Shown here: positions 42,674 through 51,129 of the stretch, in pieces
Numbering within the stretch: position 1 is the stretch's first letter
Layout of the letters: every line of letters starts with the position of its first letter
Source: an uncultured Roseobacter sp.
GTDB lineage: Bacteria > Pseudomonadota > Alphaproteobacteria > Rhodobacterales > Rhodobacteraceae
Assembly (NCBI RefSeq): GCF_947495025.1
Contig: NZ_CANLXG010000002.1
Location: 620,001-684,000, forward strand
DNA: 64,000 nucleotides
Direction of reading: 5' to 3'
Program-made: the position numbers and the translations under genes
The notes under the pieces: generated by a model
Seen by the model: only the letters and a program-made list of their open reading frames with translations
Databases searched by the model: none
Told to the model about the DNA's origin: nothing

Positions 42674-43923
42674 ACGCACCGGTCTTCTCGACGCTGGGGT
42701 GCCGTCTCAACGCCTACGAGACGGCGGCCATGAAAGAACTGGCCGAAGCGGCCGGTCTGCAGAACGCCGTCGTGGTGAACACCTGTGCCGTAACAGCAGA
42801 GGCCGTTCGAAAGGCCCGCAAGGATATCCGCCGGCTTCGCCGTGAAAACCCGGATGCCCGCCTGATTGTTACCGGCTGCGCCGCACAGACCGAACCTGCG
42901 ACCTTCACCGCGATGCCGGAAGTGGACGCCGTCATCGGCAACACCGAAAAGATGCAGGGCAGCACCTGGTCCGGCCTTGCCGCTGATTTCATCGGCGAAA
43001 CCGAAGCCGTACAGGTTGACGACATCATGTCGGTCACCGAAACAGCCGGTCACCTGATCGATGGTTTCGGGTCGCGCAGCCGCGCCTATGTGCAGGTGCA
43101 GAACGGATGCGATCACAGATGTACGTTCTGCATTATTCCCTATGGCCGCGGCAACTCGCGCTCTGTCCCCGCCGGTGTCGTGGTCGACCAGATCAGGAGA
43201 CTGGTGGATAAAGGGTTCAACGAAGTCGTCCTGACGGGCGTTGATCTGACCAGCTGGGGCGCGGATCTGCCCGGTGAGCCGAAACTGGGCGATCTGGTGA
43301 TGCGAATCCTGCGTCTTGTCCGCGATCTGCCGCGACTGAGGATCAGTTCAATTGACAGCATCGAGGTGGACGAAAACCTGATGCACGCGATTGCAACAGA
43401 GCCCCGGTTGATGCCACATCTGCATCTGTCTCTGCAGCACGGTGACGATCTGATCCTGAAAAGGATGAAGCGTCGCCATCTGCGTGATGATGCGATCCGG
43501 TTCACCGAAGAGGCCCGCAGACTGCGCCCCGACATGACCTTTGGCGCGGATATTATTGCAGGCTTTCCAACCGAAACTGAGGCAATGTTCGAAAACAGCC
43601 TCGCACTGGTCGAAGACTGTGACCTGACCTGGCTGCATGTTTTTCCCTATTCGCCACGCACAGGCACGCCAGCTGCGCGAATGCCCGCAGTCGATGGCAC
43701 GGCAATTCGCGAAAGGGCCGCAAGGTTGCGCGCGGCGGGGACAACCCGAGTGGCGCGGCATCTGCAGGCTCAGGTCGGACGCCGGCACACCGTGCTGATG
43801 GAGAGCCCGAACATGGGGCGCACGGAGCAGTTTGCAGAGGTTCACACAGCCGCACCACGAACCGAAGGCCAGATCGTTTCGCTGGACATTTTGGGGACGG
43901 ATGGCGCCGTTCTGAGCGCGTGA
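42670..43923 (+). CDS. mtaB: tRNA t6A37 methylthiotransferase MtaB
   Basis: A 417-residue radical-SAM methylthiotransferase. The N-terminal UPF0004 domain has the three cluster cysteines ([33 protein letters not shown]). The radical SAM motif [19 protein letters not shown] is at about 149-167, and a C-terminal TRAM-like stretch closes the protein. The CxxxCxxC with IPYGRG marks the MtaB branch, which makes ms2t6A in tRNA. It is translationally coupled to dapF, a common alphaproteobacterial pair. Confidence 0.94.
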   Translation: MNAPVFSTLGCRLNAYETAAMKELAEAAGLQNAVVVNTCAVTAEAVRKARKDIRRLRRENPDARLIVTGCAAQTEPATFTAMPEVDAVIGNTEKMQGSTWSGLAADFIGETEAVQVDDIMSVTETAGHLIDGFGSRSRAYVQVQNGCDHRCTFCIIPYGRGNSRSVPAGVVVDQIRRLVDKGFNEVVLTGVDLTSWGADLPGEPKLGDLVMRILRLVRDLPRLRISSIDSIEVDENLMHAIATEPRLMPHLHLSLQHGDDLILKRMKRRHLRDDAIRFTEEARRLRPDMTFGADIIAGFPTETEAMFENSLALVEDCDLTWLHVFPYSPRTGTPAARMPAVDGTAIRERAARLRAAGTTRVARHLQAQVGRRHTVLMESPNMGRTEQFAEVHTAAPRTEGQIVSLDILGTDGAVLSA

Positions 43924-44171
43924 CTGCATCTGATTTTGCAAGAAATATCGTGACAAAGCTCCACCCGGCTCGCTAGTCTTTGTTTACTGGTGGGGAGTAC
44001 CGGTAGTTGTATCAGTGCGAATGGCAGACTCAGAAATTCGGGCCACGACAGCCCGCAGTTATCCTGTTCCCGGCTTTTCGGCAGGCATTGCCCTGGCGTA
44101 TGACTGGTTCCTGCCCTTGCATGTGAAACGCCATCCGGTGTCCGCCAGACAGGGAAAGCACAGAGATCGTC

Positions 44172-44846
44172 ATGGATAACAAGACACTGCCAAAATCCGG
44201 TTTTCTGGCCAATGCATCCTCGGATCTGTCAGAGCTGCTGGATTCGCTGTCGACTGTTGTCGACCTGAGGGAGGGCGAAGTGCTTTTCGAACAGGGCGAT
44301 GCAGGCGATGCGCTCTATGCAATCGTTTCCGGATCGCTCGAATTCAGCATTCTGTCCCGCGAGGGCCGCAAGCTGTCACTTGATGTCATGCGTCCGGGTG
44401 CTCTGTTTGGTGAGATCGCATTGTTTGATCCCGGCACCCGCACGGCGACCGTCACGGCGCTGGAAAAGTCCAGTGTACGCGGCGTGAAAAATGCGGATGT
44501 AATTGCAGCGATCCGACAGAAACCTGAACTTGGTATCGACATGATTCAGCTTGCCGGGGAACGGATGCGCTGGATGAGCAGCCAGCTGAACGAGCAGGTT
44601 TTCCTGCCGATGCCTGCGCGGCTTGCACGAAAAATTCTGTACCTCACGCTTGATGGCTCGGAACAGCTGTCCATGCTGGCACTGTCTCAGGCAGAACTCG
44701 CAGAGTTTGTCGGCGCCACACGCGAAGCAGTATCGAAAACGCTTTCTTTGTGGAAACGGGCCGGTGTCATTGATGTCAGCAGGGGCGGGGTTCGTGTGCT
44801 GGACCGCGATGCGCTCCAGATTATGGCAGACCTTCACCAGATTTAA
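44172..44846 (+). CDS. CRP/FNR-family regulator with CRP-type recognition helix
   Basis: A 224-residue regulator. The cyclic-nucleotide domain has GDAGDALYAIVSGSLEFSI and a phosphate-binding cassette GALFGEIALFDPGTRTATV with Glu81 and Arg90, the residue types used by CRP to hold cAMP. No FNR-type cysteine cluster is present. The HTH reads LSQAELAEFVGATREAVSKTLSLWKRAGVI; Arg184, Glu185 and Lys189 sit where CRP has Arg180, Glu181 and Arg185, predicting TGTGA half-sites. Two perfect TGTGA-N6-TCACA sites follow the gene. A lone TGTGA half-site (44122-44126) lies upstream, so weak autoregulation is possible. Confidence 0.9.
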   Translation: MDNKTLPKSGFLANASSDLSELLDSLSTVVDLREGEVLFEQGDAGDALYAIVSGSLEFSILSREGRKLSLDVMRPGALFGEIALFDPGTRTATVTALEKSSVRGVKNADVIAAIRQKPELGIDMIQLAGERMRWMSSQLNEQVFLPMPARLARKILYLTLDGSEQLSMLALSQAELAEFVGATREAVSKTLSLWKRAGVIDVSRGGVRVLDRDALQIMADLHQI

Positions 44847-44855
44847 TTCGCGGGA

Positions 44856-44871
44856 TGTGAAGCGTTTCACA
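44856..44871. promoter_or_regulatory. Perfect CRP-type operator, site 1
   Basis: TGTGA (44856-44860), N6, TCACA (44867-44871), extended by A and T to an 18-bp dyad. It begins 10 bp after the CRP-family gene and would be centred at -41.5 from a start near 44905, with CATTGT (44893-44898) as a weak -10. The downstream sequence TCACATACGTCGATTC nearly repeats that at site 2. Confidence 0.75.
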
Positions 44872-44955
44872 TACGTCGATTCGCTTTTGGGGCATTGTGA
44901 GTGCAATCAGGAGATTTGGTTCCCTGAGGGAACACAGCACACAGAGGATTGCAAA

Positions 44956-45105
44956 ATGCATCGCCCCGCAAAATGCCCGACCAAGCCGGAAAATACAGTG
45001 ACCAGAAAGTCACCGGTACGCGCCATGATCAGCTGGCTCATCGAGACGGATCGTGAATTTCGCGCAGCCCAGGCAATGGTCGACGACACCTACTTTCGTC
45101 GCTGA
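44956..45105 (+). CDS. 49-residue ORF downstream of CRP-type site 1
   Basis: ATG 44956 has an AGAGGA Shine-Dalgarno at good spacing and opens a 49-residue frame. The N-terminal half is basic and Pro/Lys-rich (MHRPAKCPTKPENTVTRK); the C-terminal half looks like an amphipathic helix (MISWLIETDREFRAAQAM) ending DDTYFRR. I do not recognise it. A second frame, shifted by one base, continues 28 codons beyond the stop as a strongly acidic tail ending VAKKER, which may be chance or a lost frame. A 10-bp hairpin follows. Confidence 0.5.
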   Translation: MHRPAKCPTKPENTVTRKSPVRAMISWLIETDREFRAAQAMVDDTYFRR

Positions 45106-45122
45106 GGACAAGGACGCACCGA

Positions 45123-45152
45123 CCTCTGGCGAAGATAATCCCTCGCCAGAGG
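45123..45152 (+). other. Perfect 10-bp hairpin after the 49-residue ORF
   Basis: CCTCTGGCGA (45123-45132) and TCGCCAGAGG (45143-45152) pair perfectly around a 10-nt loop. No T-run follows, so it is not a standard intrinsic terminator. It may stabilise the 3' end of the short mRNA or support rho-dependent ending. Confidence 0.55.
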
Positions 45153-45216
45153 ATACCTCGGATGTCGCAAAGAAAGAGCGATAAACCGAACACGAAAGAC
45201 AAGCATCAGCGCCAAA

Positions 45217-45232
45217 TGTGAACTGGATCACA
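45217..45232. promoter_or_regulatory. Perfect CRP-type operator, site 2
   Basis: TGTGA (45217-45221), N6, TCACA (45228-45232). The centre (45224.5) is exactly -41.5 from a start at 45266 predicted by the -10 hexamer TAATAT (45254-45259). This is the geometry of a class II CRP-activated promoter. No good -35 hexamer is present, consistent with activator dependence. Confidence 0.8.
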
Positions 45233-45253
45233 TACAGCGATTCTATCAGAGGT

Positions 45254-45266
45254 TAATATCCGGTTA
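45254..45266 (+). promoter_or_regulatory. -10 element and start site for the predicted CRP-dependent RNA
   Basis: TAATAT at 45254-45259 matches the -10 consensus in five of six positions and places transcription start near A45266. No annotated gene start lies downstream on this strand before the terminator at 45458-45493. Confidence 0.6.
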
Positions 45267-45493
45267 TTGTCAGTGAGAGTGAGAGGTGGACACCGTATTT
45301 CGGGTGTCAGTGGTAACAAGGACTTTTAGCGTACGACCGAGTGAAGCATGCGTGTTTATCAAGTATTATCTGCCAATTGCACGCAGGCACGTTTCCCGGT
45401 TGATTTGTACTCTCCCCAGGGTCTGTAATTAGCCTCCTTTACCGGAGGTACAGACGGAAAACCCCCCGCGCAGTTTCTGCCGGGGGGTTTTTT
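45266..45493 (+). ncRNA. Predicted CRP-activated structured RNA (about 230 nt)
   Basis: From the class II promoter to the terminator I read three stems: GACACC-N8-GGTGTC (about 45289-45308), followed by AGTGGTAACAAGG; then GTCTGTA...TACAGAC (45421-45455), which encloses CCTCC-TTTACC-GGAGG; then the terminator. The enclosed CCTCC could mimic an anti-Shine-Dalgarno. Two short frames are contained: a 26-residue one from ATG 45348 and a 42-residue one from GTG 45304. Neither has a good Shine-Dalgarno, so a small RNA is favoured, but a small mRNA is possible. No known RNA family is recognised. Confidence 0.55.
45458..45493. terminator. Strong bidirectional terminator between the RNA and petC
   Basis: AAAACCCCCCG and CGGGGGGTTTTTT flank an inner GCAG-TTT-CTGC stem with one bulged C. 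T-runs are present on both strands, so it can end both the rightward RNA and the leftward petABC transcript (petC stops at 45519). Confidence 0.9.
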
Positions 45494-45518
45494 CATGTGC
45501 TCATTTCTGATCACCGGG

Positions 45519-46313
45519 TCAGCTGGTTTTCTTACCTTTGATCGGTGCCCAGAGACGCTTGTTTGTCAGATACAAAAGAACCGACAGGATCGTCAGGAAC
45601 AGCACTCCGACAAAGCCAGCCTGTTTACGGGCCATCATTTTCGGCTCAGCTGTCCACATCAGAAACGCCGAGACGTCTTCTGCCATATGGTGGATGTCGT
45701 TTGCATGACCATCAGCAAATTCAACCTGTTCGTCGTAGAGCGGTGGTGCCATGGAGATGTACCCACCTGGGAACGCCGTGTTCTCGTACAGTGTGACACC
45801 AGCCTCTTCCTTTTCCTTGCCGGTGTAGCCGGTCAGAAGTGAGGCGATGTACTCAGGGCCACCAATGCCTTTGAAGAACTGGTTGATGCCCAGCCCGTAA
45901 GGACCGTGGAAACCGGCACGCGCCTTGGCCATCAGGCTGAGGTCAGGTGCGTTCTCCAGCCCGGATTCCGGGAAGTGATCTGCGGGGGTTGCTGTGCGGA
46001 AATCATCCAGCTCGGCGTCAAAAACCTCAAAGTTCTCGGCGTAAGCACGCACCTGATCTTCCGGCATATCCGGTCCACCTTCGTCCGAAAGTGTCCTTAT
46101 CGGCACAAACTTCAGACCATGGCAGGCAGCGCAGACTTCAGTGTAGATCTGCAGACCGCGCTGAAGCTGGTTCTGATCATAAGTGCCAAAGGGCCCTTCG
46201 AACGAGAAGTCAAAGTCTTCGACGTGGCCGGCCGCACCAGCCGCAAAGGCTGCGCCTGAACTGAGGCCAAGAACCGTCGCGGTTGCAAGGGCAAGTTTCT
46301 TAATCATTGTCAT
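45519..46313 (-). CDS. petC: Cytochrome c1 of the bc1 complex
   Basis: A 264-residue cytochrome c1. The signal peptide ([21 protein letters not shown]) is followed by the haem site CAACH at 61-65 in [13 protein letters not shown]. The C-terminal membrane anchor is [23 protein letters not shown]. It passes electrons from the Rieske protein to soluble cytochromes on the periplasmic face. It is the last gene of petABC, 6 bp after petB, with a strong terminator beyond. Confidence 0.97.
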   Translation of the reverse strand: MTMIKKLALATATVLGLSSGAAFAAGAAGHVEDFDFSFEGPFGTYDQNQLQRGLQIYTEVCAACHGLKFVPIRTLSDEGGPDMPEDQVRAYAENFEVFDAELDDFRTATPADHFPESGLENAPDLSLMAKARAGFHGPYGLGINQFFKGIGGPEYIASLLTGYTGKEKEEAGVTLYENTAFPGGYISMAPPLYDEQVEFADGHANDIHHMAEDVSAFLMWTAEPKMMARKQAGFVGVLFLTILSVLLYLTNKRLWAPIKGKKTS

Positions 46314-46319
46314 TGTCCT

Positions 46320-47660
46320 TTATTCCGCAGGTGTCGCGGCTGCTTCACCACCACCGGACTTTGCTTTTTTCGCGGCAAAATCGGCTTCGATGGTTTCAGG
46401 CTGCACCAGTGGTTTTTCGATGACGCCAAGAAGCGGCAGGATTACCAGGAAGTAGGCAAACCAGTAAGCCGACGCGATCAGCGAAATCGTGTTGAACGGC
46501 TCTTCGGCAGGCATCGCACCGACCCACATCAGGACGAAGAAATCGACCACGAGCAGAGCAAACCACCATTTGAACATCGGGCGGTAACGGCCCGAACGTA
46601 CCGATGAAGTATCCAGCCACGGCGCCAGCGCCATCACAGCGATCGCACCGAACATCGCCATAACACCAAAGAACTTCGCATCAATGATGCCACCAGTGAT
46701 GAAAGAGGCGAACTGTACAACCCAGACTTCGTCTGTGAAGGCACGCAGGATCGCGTAGAACGGCAGGAAGTACCATTCGGGCACGATGTGTGCGGGCGTC
46801 GCCAGCGCATTGGCCTCGATGTAGTTATCGGGGTGACCCAGGTAGTTCGGCATAAACCCGACAATCGCAAAGAACACCGCCATAATCACTGCCAGAGCGA
46901 ACAGGTCCTTGATCACGAAGTATGGCCAGAAGGGCAGCGTGTCTTTCTCTGCTTCTTCCTTGGACGTCCGGCGGACCTCAACCCCTGTCGGGTTGTTGTT
47001 GCCGGTCGTGTGGAAGGCCCAGATGTGCACAACGACAAGGCCAAGGATCACAAAAGGCAGCAGATAGTGCAGCGAGAAGAACCGGTTCAGAGTGGCGTTA
47101 TCCACCGCCGGCCCGCCCAGCAGCCAGGTCTGCAGCGCTTCACCGATGAACGGGATCGCACCAAACAGACCGGTGATCACGGTTGCACCCCAGAAGGACA
47201 TCTGACCCCAGGGCAGAACGTAGCCCATGAACGCAGTACCCATCATAAGCAGGTAGATCAGCATACCGATGATCCACGTGATCTCGCGGGGGGCTTTGTA
47301 CGACCCGTAATAGAGACCGCGGAAGATATGCGCATAAACCGCCACAAAGAACAGTGAGGCACCGTTTGAGTGCAGATACCGCAGCATGTAGCCGCCGTTC
47401 ACGTTGCGCATGATGTGCTCTACCGACGCAAAGGCGTGGTCGACATGCGGCGTGTAATGCATCACCAGCACGATGCCGGTGACGATCTGCAGCACCAGCA
47501 CAAATGTCAGAACGATGCCCCAGATCCACATCCAGTTGAGGTTCTTGGGTGTCGGGATCATCAGAGTGTCGTACATCAGGCCGACGATCGGCAGACGCCT
47601 GGCCAGCCCTTTTTCCCAGGCAGCCTTGGGTTCATAATGGTCGTGAGGAATTCCAGCCAT
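46320..47660 (-). CDS. petB: Cytochrome b of the bc1 complex
   Basis: A 446-residue cytochrome b with eight transmembrane helices. Readable features are the haem-binding helices ([68 protein letters not shown]), and the quinol-site [15 protein letters not shown] motif. It catalyses quinol oxidation and reduction across the membrane. Tail residues are Ala/Glu-rich. It is the middle gene of petABC. Confidence 0.97.
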   Translation of the reverse strand: MAGIPHDHYEPKAAWEKGLARRLPIVGLMYDTLMIPTPKNLNWMWIWGIVLTFVLVLQIVTGIVLVMHYTPHVDHAFASVEHIMRNVNGGYMLRYLHSNGASLFFVAVYAHIFRGLYYGSYKAPREITWIIGMLIYLLMMGTAFMGYVLPWGQMSFWGATVITGLFGAIPFIGEALQTWLLGGPAVDNATLNRFFSLHYLLPFVILGLVVVHIWAFHTTGNNNPTGVEVRRTSKEEAEKDTLPFWPYFVIKDLFALAVIMAVFFAIVGFMPNYLGHPDNYIEANALATPAHIVPEWYFLPFYAILRAFTDEVWVVQFASFITGGIIDAKFFGVMAMFGAIAVMALAPWLDTSSVRSGRYRPMFKWWFALLVVDFFVLMWVGAMPAEEPFNTISLIASAYWFAYFLVILPLLGVIEKPLVQPETIEADFAAKKAKSGGGEAAATPAE

Positions 47661-47672
47661 GAGGTTTCTCCC

Positions 47673-48233
47673 TTAACCCAGTTTAATCGTTGATTCGTCG
47701 ACGAATTCCGCAACCGGCACCGGCAGGTTGCGCGGTGCGGGACCTTTGCGGATCCGGCCGGATGTATCGTAGTGAGAACCGTGGCACGGGCAGAACCAGC
47801 CGCCAAAGTCACCGGCGTCACCAAGAGGCACACATCCGAGGTGCGTACAGACACCCATCATCACCAGCCATTCGCCGGCTTCATCCAGCGAGCGGTTCTC
47901 ATCAGAGGCATCCGCATCAGCACGGCCGTTGGCGTTGTCCGCCAGCGGATCAGGCAGCTCGGAAACTTCGACGTCACGCGCTGCAGCAATCTCGTCTTCG
48001 GTACGGCGGCGGATAAATACCGGCTTTCCAAGCCATTTTACAGTCATCTGCGTCCCTGGCTCGATGCCACTCACATCCACGCGGATGGAAGACAGCGCCA
48101 GTACGTCGGCTGATGGGTTCATCTGGTTGACAAGTGGCCAGATGGCGGCACCTGCGGTTACAGCGCCCGCCCCGGCTGTGGCGTAATAAAGGAAATCCCT
48201 GCGGGTGCCTTCCTGATCATCTGCGTGCGACAC
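47673..48233 (-). CDS. petA: Rieske iron-sulfur subunit of the bc1 complex
   Basis: A 186-residue ubiquinol-cytochrome c reductase iron-sulfur subunit. The N-terminal [16 protein letters not shown] anchor carries a twin-arginine motif. The 2Fe-2S ligands are in CTHLGC and CPCHGS. The frame opens at 48251 with ATG, but the GTG at 48233 has GGAGTG seven bases upstream, and gives the Rhodobacter-like start [13 protein letters not shown]. It is the first gene of petABC. Confidence 0.96.
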   Translation of the reverse strand: MSHADDQEGTRRDFLYYATAGAGAVTAGAAIWPLVNQMNPSADVLALSSIRVDVSGIEPGTQMTVKWLGKPVFIRRRTEDEIAAARDVEVSELPDPLADNANGRADADASDENRSLDEAGEWLVMMGVCTHLGCVPLGDAGDFGGWFCPCHGSHYDTSGRIRKGPAPRNLPVPVAEFVDESTIKLG

Positions 48234-48426
48234 GGGTTCACTCCATTTCATGGGCCTTTGAGGGCCTGTGTACTGTATCGGCCGCGCGCGCGCAGCCTGC
48301 TGATCCGGGTATGTAGCCGTGTGACGCCCACTCGTCCAGTAACCTTAGACGCGCAAACCGTCGCAGGCTGGCCCCGAACGCGAGAATTTCGGCTGCGTAA
48401 CGGCCAAATCCTTATTAAGTGTGAAT

Positions 48427-49038
48427 TCAGGCAGCCGGGGGGCGGGTTGCCTGCATCGACGGGCGCGAATCAAAATCTGCGTGCCAGGCGACAAGAGCCT
48501 CGTTTCCATCCCGCCAGTTTCGGGCGCCATGCCGGAAATCCACATAAGACAAAGCACATGCCACCGAAACGTGCGCCATGCTCACAGGCCCTTCGAGGTG
48601 GCCCATCCAGCGGTTGTTGAGCACCCCGAGTGCCCGGCTGACCTTGCTCCACTGGGCTTCGACCCAGCCATCCGACTGCTCATTTTCCGGACGCAGCTTG
48701 CGCTCATAGGCCATCGACACCGCACAGTCCATAATTCCGTCGCCGGTTGCCTCCAGCGTGCGGTTTTCCCAGCTTCCGGGGCCAACCGGGTACATCTGCC
48801 CGTCAAAAAGCTCGTTCAGGTATCCGCAGATGACCCGGCTGTCATACAAAGTGATGCCATCATCGCGCTGCAGGGCCGGGATTTTGGCCAGCGGATTTGC
48901 GGCAGACAGCGATGGATCTGACGCAAAAGCTGTGGTCGCGACAGTTTCAAGCGCAACCGCGTCTGATTTTTCCAGCTCGTGCAAAAGAACGACAACTTTG
49001 CGCACATAGGGGGACAGAGGTGAGTGAAAAAGCTTCAT
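48427..49038 (-). CDS. Glutathione S-transferase family protein
   Basis: A 203-residue protein with the thioredoxin-fold N-terminal domain (KLFHSPLSPYVRKVVVLLHELEK, then NPLAKIPALQRDDGITLYDSRVICGYL, holding the cis-Pro and the Asp-Ser glutathione motif) and a helical C-terminal domain. It starts at ATG 49038 with AAGGATCC upstream; a longer frame to 49092 is unlikely. Substrate unknown. It lies alone between petA and the PaiB gene. Confidence 0.88.
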   Translation of the reverse strand: MKLFHSPLSPYVRKVVVLLHELEKSDAVALETVATTAFASDPSLSAANPLAKIPALQRDDGITLYDSRVICGYLNELFDGQMYPVGPGSWENRTLEATGDGIMDCAVSMAYERKLRPENEQSDGWVEAQWSKVSRALGVLNNRWMGHLEGPVSMAHVSVACALSYVDFRHGARNWRDGNEALVAWHADFDSRPSMQATRPPAA

Positions 49039-49078
49039 GGCGGATCCTTCTGGCTGCGCCGCGACACTAGCAGACCGT

Positions 49079-49708
49079 TCAGTCCTGTCCATTGGCCGCG
49101 CGCATCAGCGCCGCCAGCACGGCCAGATCGGTACCCTGGCCGAAAGCCTCTACGTGGTCCGCCGCCCGCGTACGCACCGCATCCGGCTTGTTCTGGTTGA
49201 GCTTCCATGTGCCGTCAACACCGCTCAGCCGCATCCGGCACGGCACAATGGCCCGCATCATACGCTCCATGACGCCGTCGCTCATTTTGCCGGTGGTCCA
49301 GGGCGTCTTGGGCAACAGGCGTTCCTCAAAAAGCGCGGACTGGCGATCAAGCAGCGCATGCAACTGGTCCTGTCCGATCAATTCCAGATCGCCGGTCAGA
49401 TGAACCGCCACATAATTCCACGTCGGCACCTGATCGGGCACATCATACCAGTCGGGCGAGACATAGCTGTCGGGGCCCGAAACGGCCAGGCGCGCGGCAA
49501 GCGGTCCGTTTCTGAGCGCACGCGCGATAGGGTTTGAGCGCAGAAGGTGCAGCCACAGCATCTGGCCATCGTCGTCCAGCAGAAACGGAATATGCGCCAT
49601 AAAGGGTTCATCTGCTCCGCTGACAGCCAGCACACCAAAGGCCCGCTCGCGTGCCCACGCGAGGTTTGTCTGTGCGTCCTGTGTGTGGAAAACCGGATTT
49701 GGATGCAT
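49079..49708 (-). CDS. FMN-binding PaiB-family protein
   Basis: A 209-residue protein of the PaiB/FMN-binding split-barrel family. It begins MHPNPVFHTQDAQTNLAWARER, and includes HIPFLLDDDGQMLWLHLLRSNP, SPDWYDVPDQVPTWNYVAVHLTG and WKLNQNKPDAVR, the typical conserved segments. Family members bind FMN and have been called negative transcriptional regulators, on thin evidence. It is divergent from an FMN riboswitch and ribH2, which may be meaningful. Confidence 0.87.
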   Translation of the reverse strand: MHPNPVFHTQDAQTNLAWARERAFGVLAVSGADEPFMAHIPFLLDDDGQMLWLHLLRSNPIARALRNGPLAARLAVSGPDSYVSPDWYDVPDQVPTWNYVAVHLTGDLELIGQDQLHALLDRQSALFEERLLPKTPWTTGKMSDGVMERMMRAIVPCRMRLSGVDGTWKLNQNKPDAVRTRAADHVEAFGQGTDLAVLAALMRAANGQD

Positions 49709-49774
49709 CGCCCTGGTCTCTTTTACTGTTGCTTTTGCTCTTGCAGGGTTTTTTGTCGCCTGACAAGCTGGGTG

Positions 49775-49916
49775 CATTCTCAGGGCGGGGTGAAATTCCC
49801 CACCGGCGGTATACGGCCAAAAGCCGTGAGCCCGCGAGCGGCCTTTCATCAGAGAGGTGTCAGCAGATCCGGTGAAATGCCGGAGCCGACGGTTACAGTC
49901 CGGATGAAAGAGAATG
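49775..49916 (+). promoter_or_regulatory. FMN riboswitch (RFN element)
   Basis: All hallmark segments of the RFN element are present in order: CAGGGCGGGGTGAAATTCCC, CACCGGCGGTA, AGCCCGCGAGCG, GATCCGGTGAAATGCCGGAG, CCGACGGTTACAGTCCGGAT, GAAAGAG. The closing P1 stem is CATTCT (49775-49780) with AGAATG (49911-49916). It controls the lumazine synthase gene starting at 49997. FMN binding should lower its expression. Confidence 0.97.
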
Positions 49917-49996
49917 CGGAACCACGACAGGCGCCCTGTGCCTGCGCGTGACCGTGATCGCCTTGGGTGGACGTGTCTGTACCAAAGGAGATCAAT

Positions 49997-50440
49997 ATGA
50001 CACTCACCCGTTTCGCCTTTGTCAAAGCGCAGTGGCACTCTGATATTGTGGACCGTTCACTGGATGGTTTTCTGCAGCAGGTACCGGCAACGCAGGTCGA
50101 CGTGTTCGACGTGCCGGGCGCTTTCGAAATGCCCCTTATGGCCCGGGATCTGGCTGCGACCGGAAAATACGGCGCTGTCATCTGCGCGGCATTTGTTGTG
50201 GACGGCGGTATCTACCGTCATGATTTTGTGGCGCAATCCGTTGTCGACGGCCTGATGCGCGCCGGGTTGGACACCGGTGTGCCGGTCCTGTCGGTGTCGC
50301 TGACACCGCACCAGTATCAGGAAACCAGCCATCACAACGCCATCTATCGCGCGCATTTTGTCACCAAGGGACGCGAGGCCGCCGACGCCGCACTCGGCAT
50401 CCTCAAGACGCGCGAAGCTCTCGCAGCACAGGCGGCCTAG
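49997..50440 (+). CDS. ribH2: 6,7-dimethyl-8-ribityllumazine synthase, type II (RibH2-like)
   Basis: A 147-residue lumazine synthase; ATG 49997 has an AAAGGAG Shine-Dalgarno. The start RFAFVKAQWHSDIVDRSLDGF, the VDVFDVPGAFEMPLMARDLA segment and the AFVVDGGIYRHDFVAQSVVDGLMRAG segment match the Brucella/Mesorhizobium RibH2 type. It condenses the pyrimidinedione with dihydroxybutanone phosphate in riboflavin synthesis. It stands alone behind the FMN riboswitch. Its stop overlaps thiQ by 4 bp, tail to tail. Confidence 0.92.
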   Translation: MTLTRFAFVKAQWHSDIVDRSLDGFLQQVPATQVDVFDVPGAFEMPLMARDLAATGKYGAVICAAFVVDGGIYRHDFVAQSVVDGLMRAGLDTGVPVLSVSLTPHQYQETSHHNAIYRAHFVTKGREAADAALGILKTREALAAQAA

Positions 50441-51129
50441 CCCAGATAGGCGCGCAATGCCGGCGGCGGGTTATCCATCAGAACCGCCGTCGGTTCCGGT
50501 GCATGCGCCCGCCCGCCTTCGACAAAAATGACCTCGTCGGCAATGCGCAGCACGTCTTCGGGTGCGTGGGTGACCATAAGCAGTGTTGCGCCCGTTTCGG
50601 TCGCAAGGTCCCGGACGAGGTCAAGCATTTCGCGCCGCAGCGCAGGGCCGAGAGCGGCAAAAGGCTCATCCAGCAACAAAAGCGGGCGGTTCTGAACGAG
50701 AATCCGCGCGAGGGCCGCCCTGCTCTGCTGGCCGCCGGACAGCGCACCGGGCCTGCGCATCTCCATGCCTTCCAGTCCCACACGCGCCAGAGCGCTTTTG
50801 ATACGAGCCTGCTCGTCGCCGGTCAGGCGCAGCGCAGGACGCAGACCCAGCCCGACATTCTGCATCAGGGTCAGATGCGGAAAAAGATTGTTGTCCTGGA
50901 ACAGCATCGAGACAGGACGGTCACCTGGTGCTGCCCCGGTAATATCCACGTTGTTCAGCGTAATCTTTCCGGACGCAGGCGGCACGAAACCACTGACAGC
51001 GCCAAGCAGGGTCGATTTACCCGCCCCTGAAGGGCCGATAACGGCGACACGTCGCCCCGTTGCAATGGTCATTTCTGCCGACAGCGCGAAACTGCCCTGT
51101 TCAATGCGCAGGTCTTCAAGTGTCAGCAT
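50437..51129 (-). CDS. thiQ: Thiamine ABC transporter ATP-binding protein ThiQ
   Basis: A 230-residue ABC ATPase. Walker A is GPSGAGKST (about 33-41), the Q-loop is FQDNN, the signature LSGGQQSRAALARIL, and Walker B LLLLDEPFAAL. It starts at ATG 51129, inside the end of thiP (14-bp overlap). Gene order with thiB and thiP, and the TPP riboswitch ahead, identify it as the thiamine/TPP importer energiser. Confidence 0.94.
   Translation of the reverse strand: MLTLEDLRIEQGSFALSAEMTIATGRRVAVIGPSGAGKSTLLGAVSGFVPPASGKITLNNVDITGAAPGDRPVSMLFQDNNLFPHLTLMQNVGLGLRPALRLTGDEQARIKSALARVGLEGMEMRRPGALSGGQQSRAALARILVQNRPLLLLDEPFAALGPALRREMLDLVRDLATETGATLLMVTHAPEDVLRIADEVIFVEGGRAHAPEPTAVLMDNPPPALRAYLG

Noticed and set aside
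42637..43116. Long antisense frames inside the dapF-mtaB region and similar ones throughout the window.
   Set aside because: These are shadows caused by GC-rich codon usage of real genes; none has family motifs or translation signals.
45304..45432. A 42-residue GTG-started frame in the predicted CRP-dependent RNA (contains KYYLPIARRHV).
   Set aside because: Not called as a gene because there is no proper Shine-Dalgarno and the start lies in a stable stem; kept as an alternative in the RNA entry.
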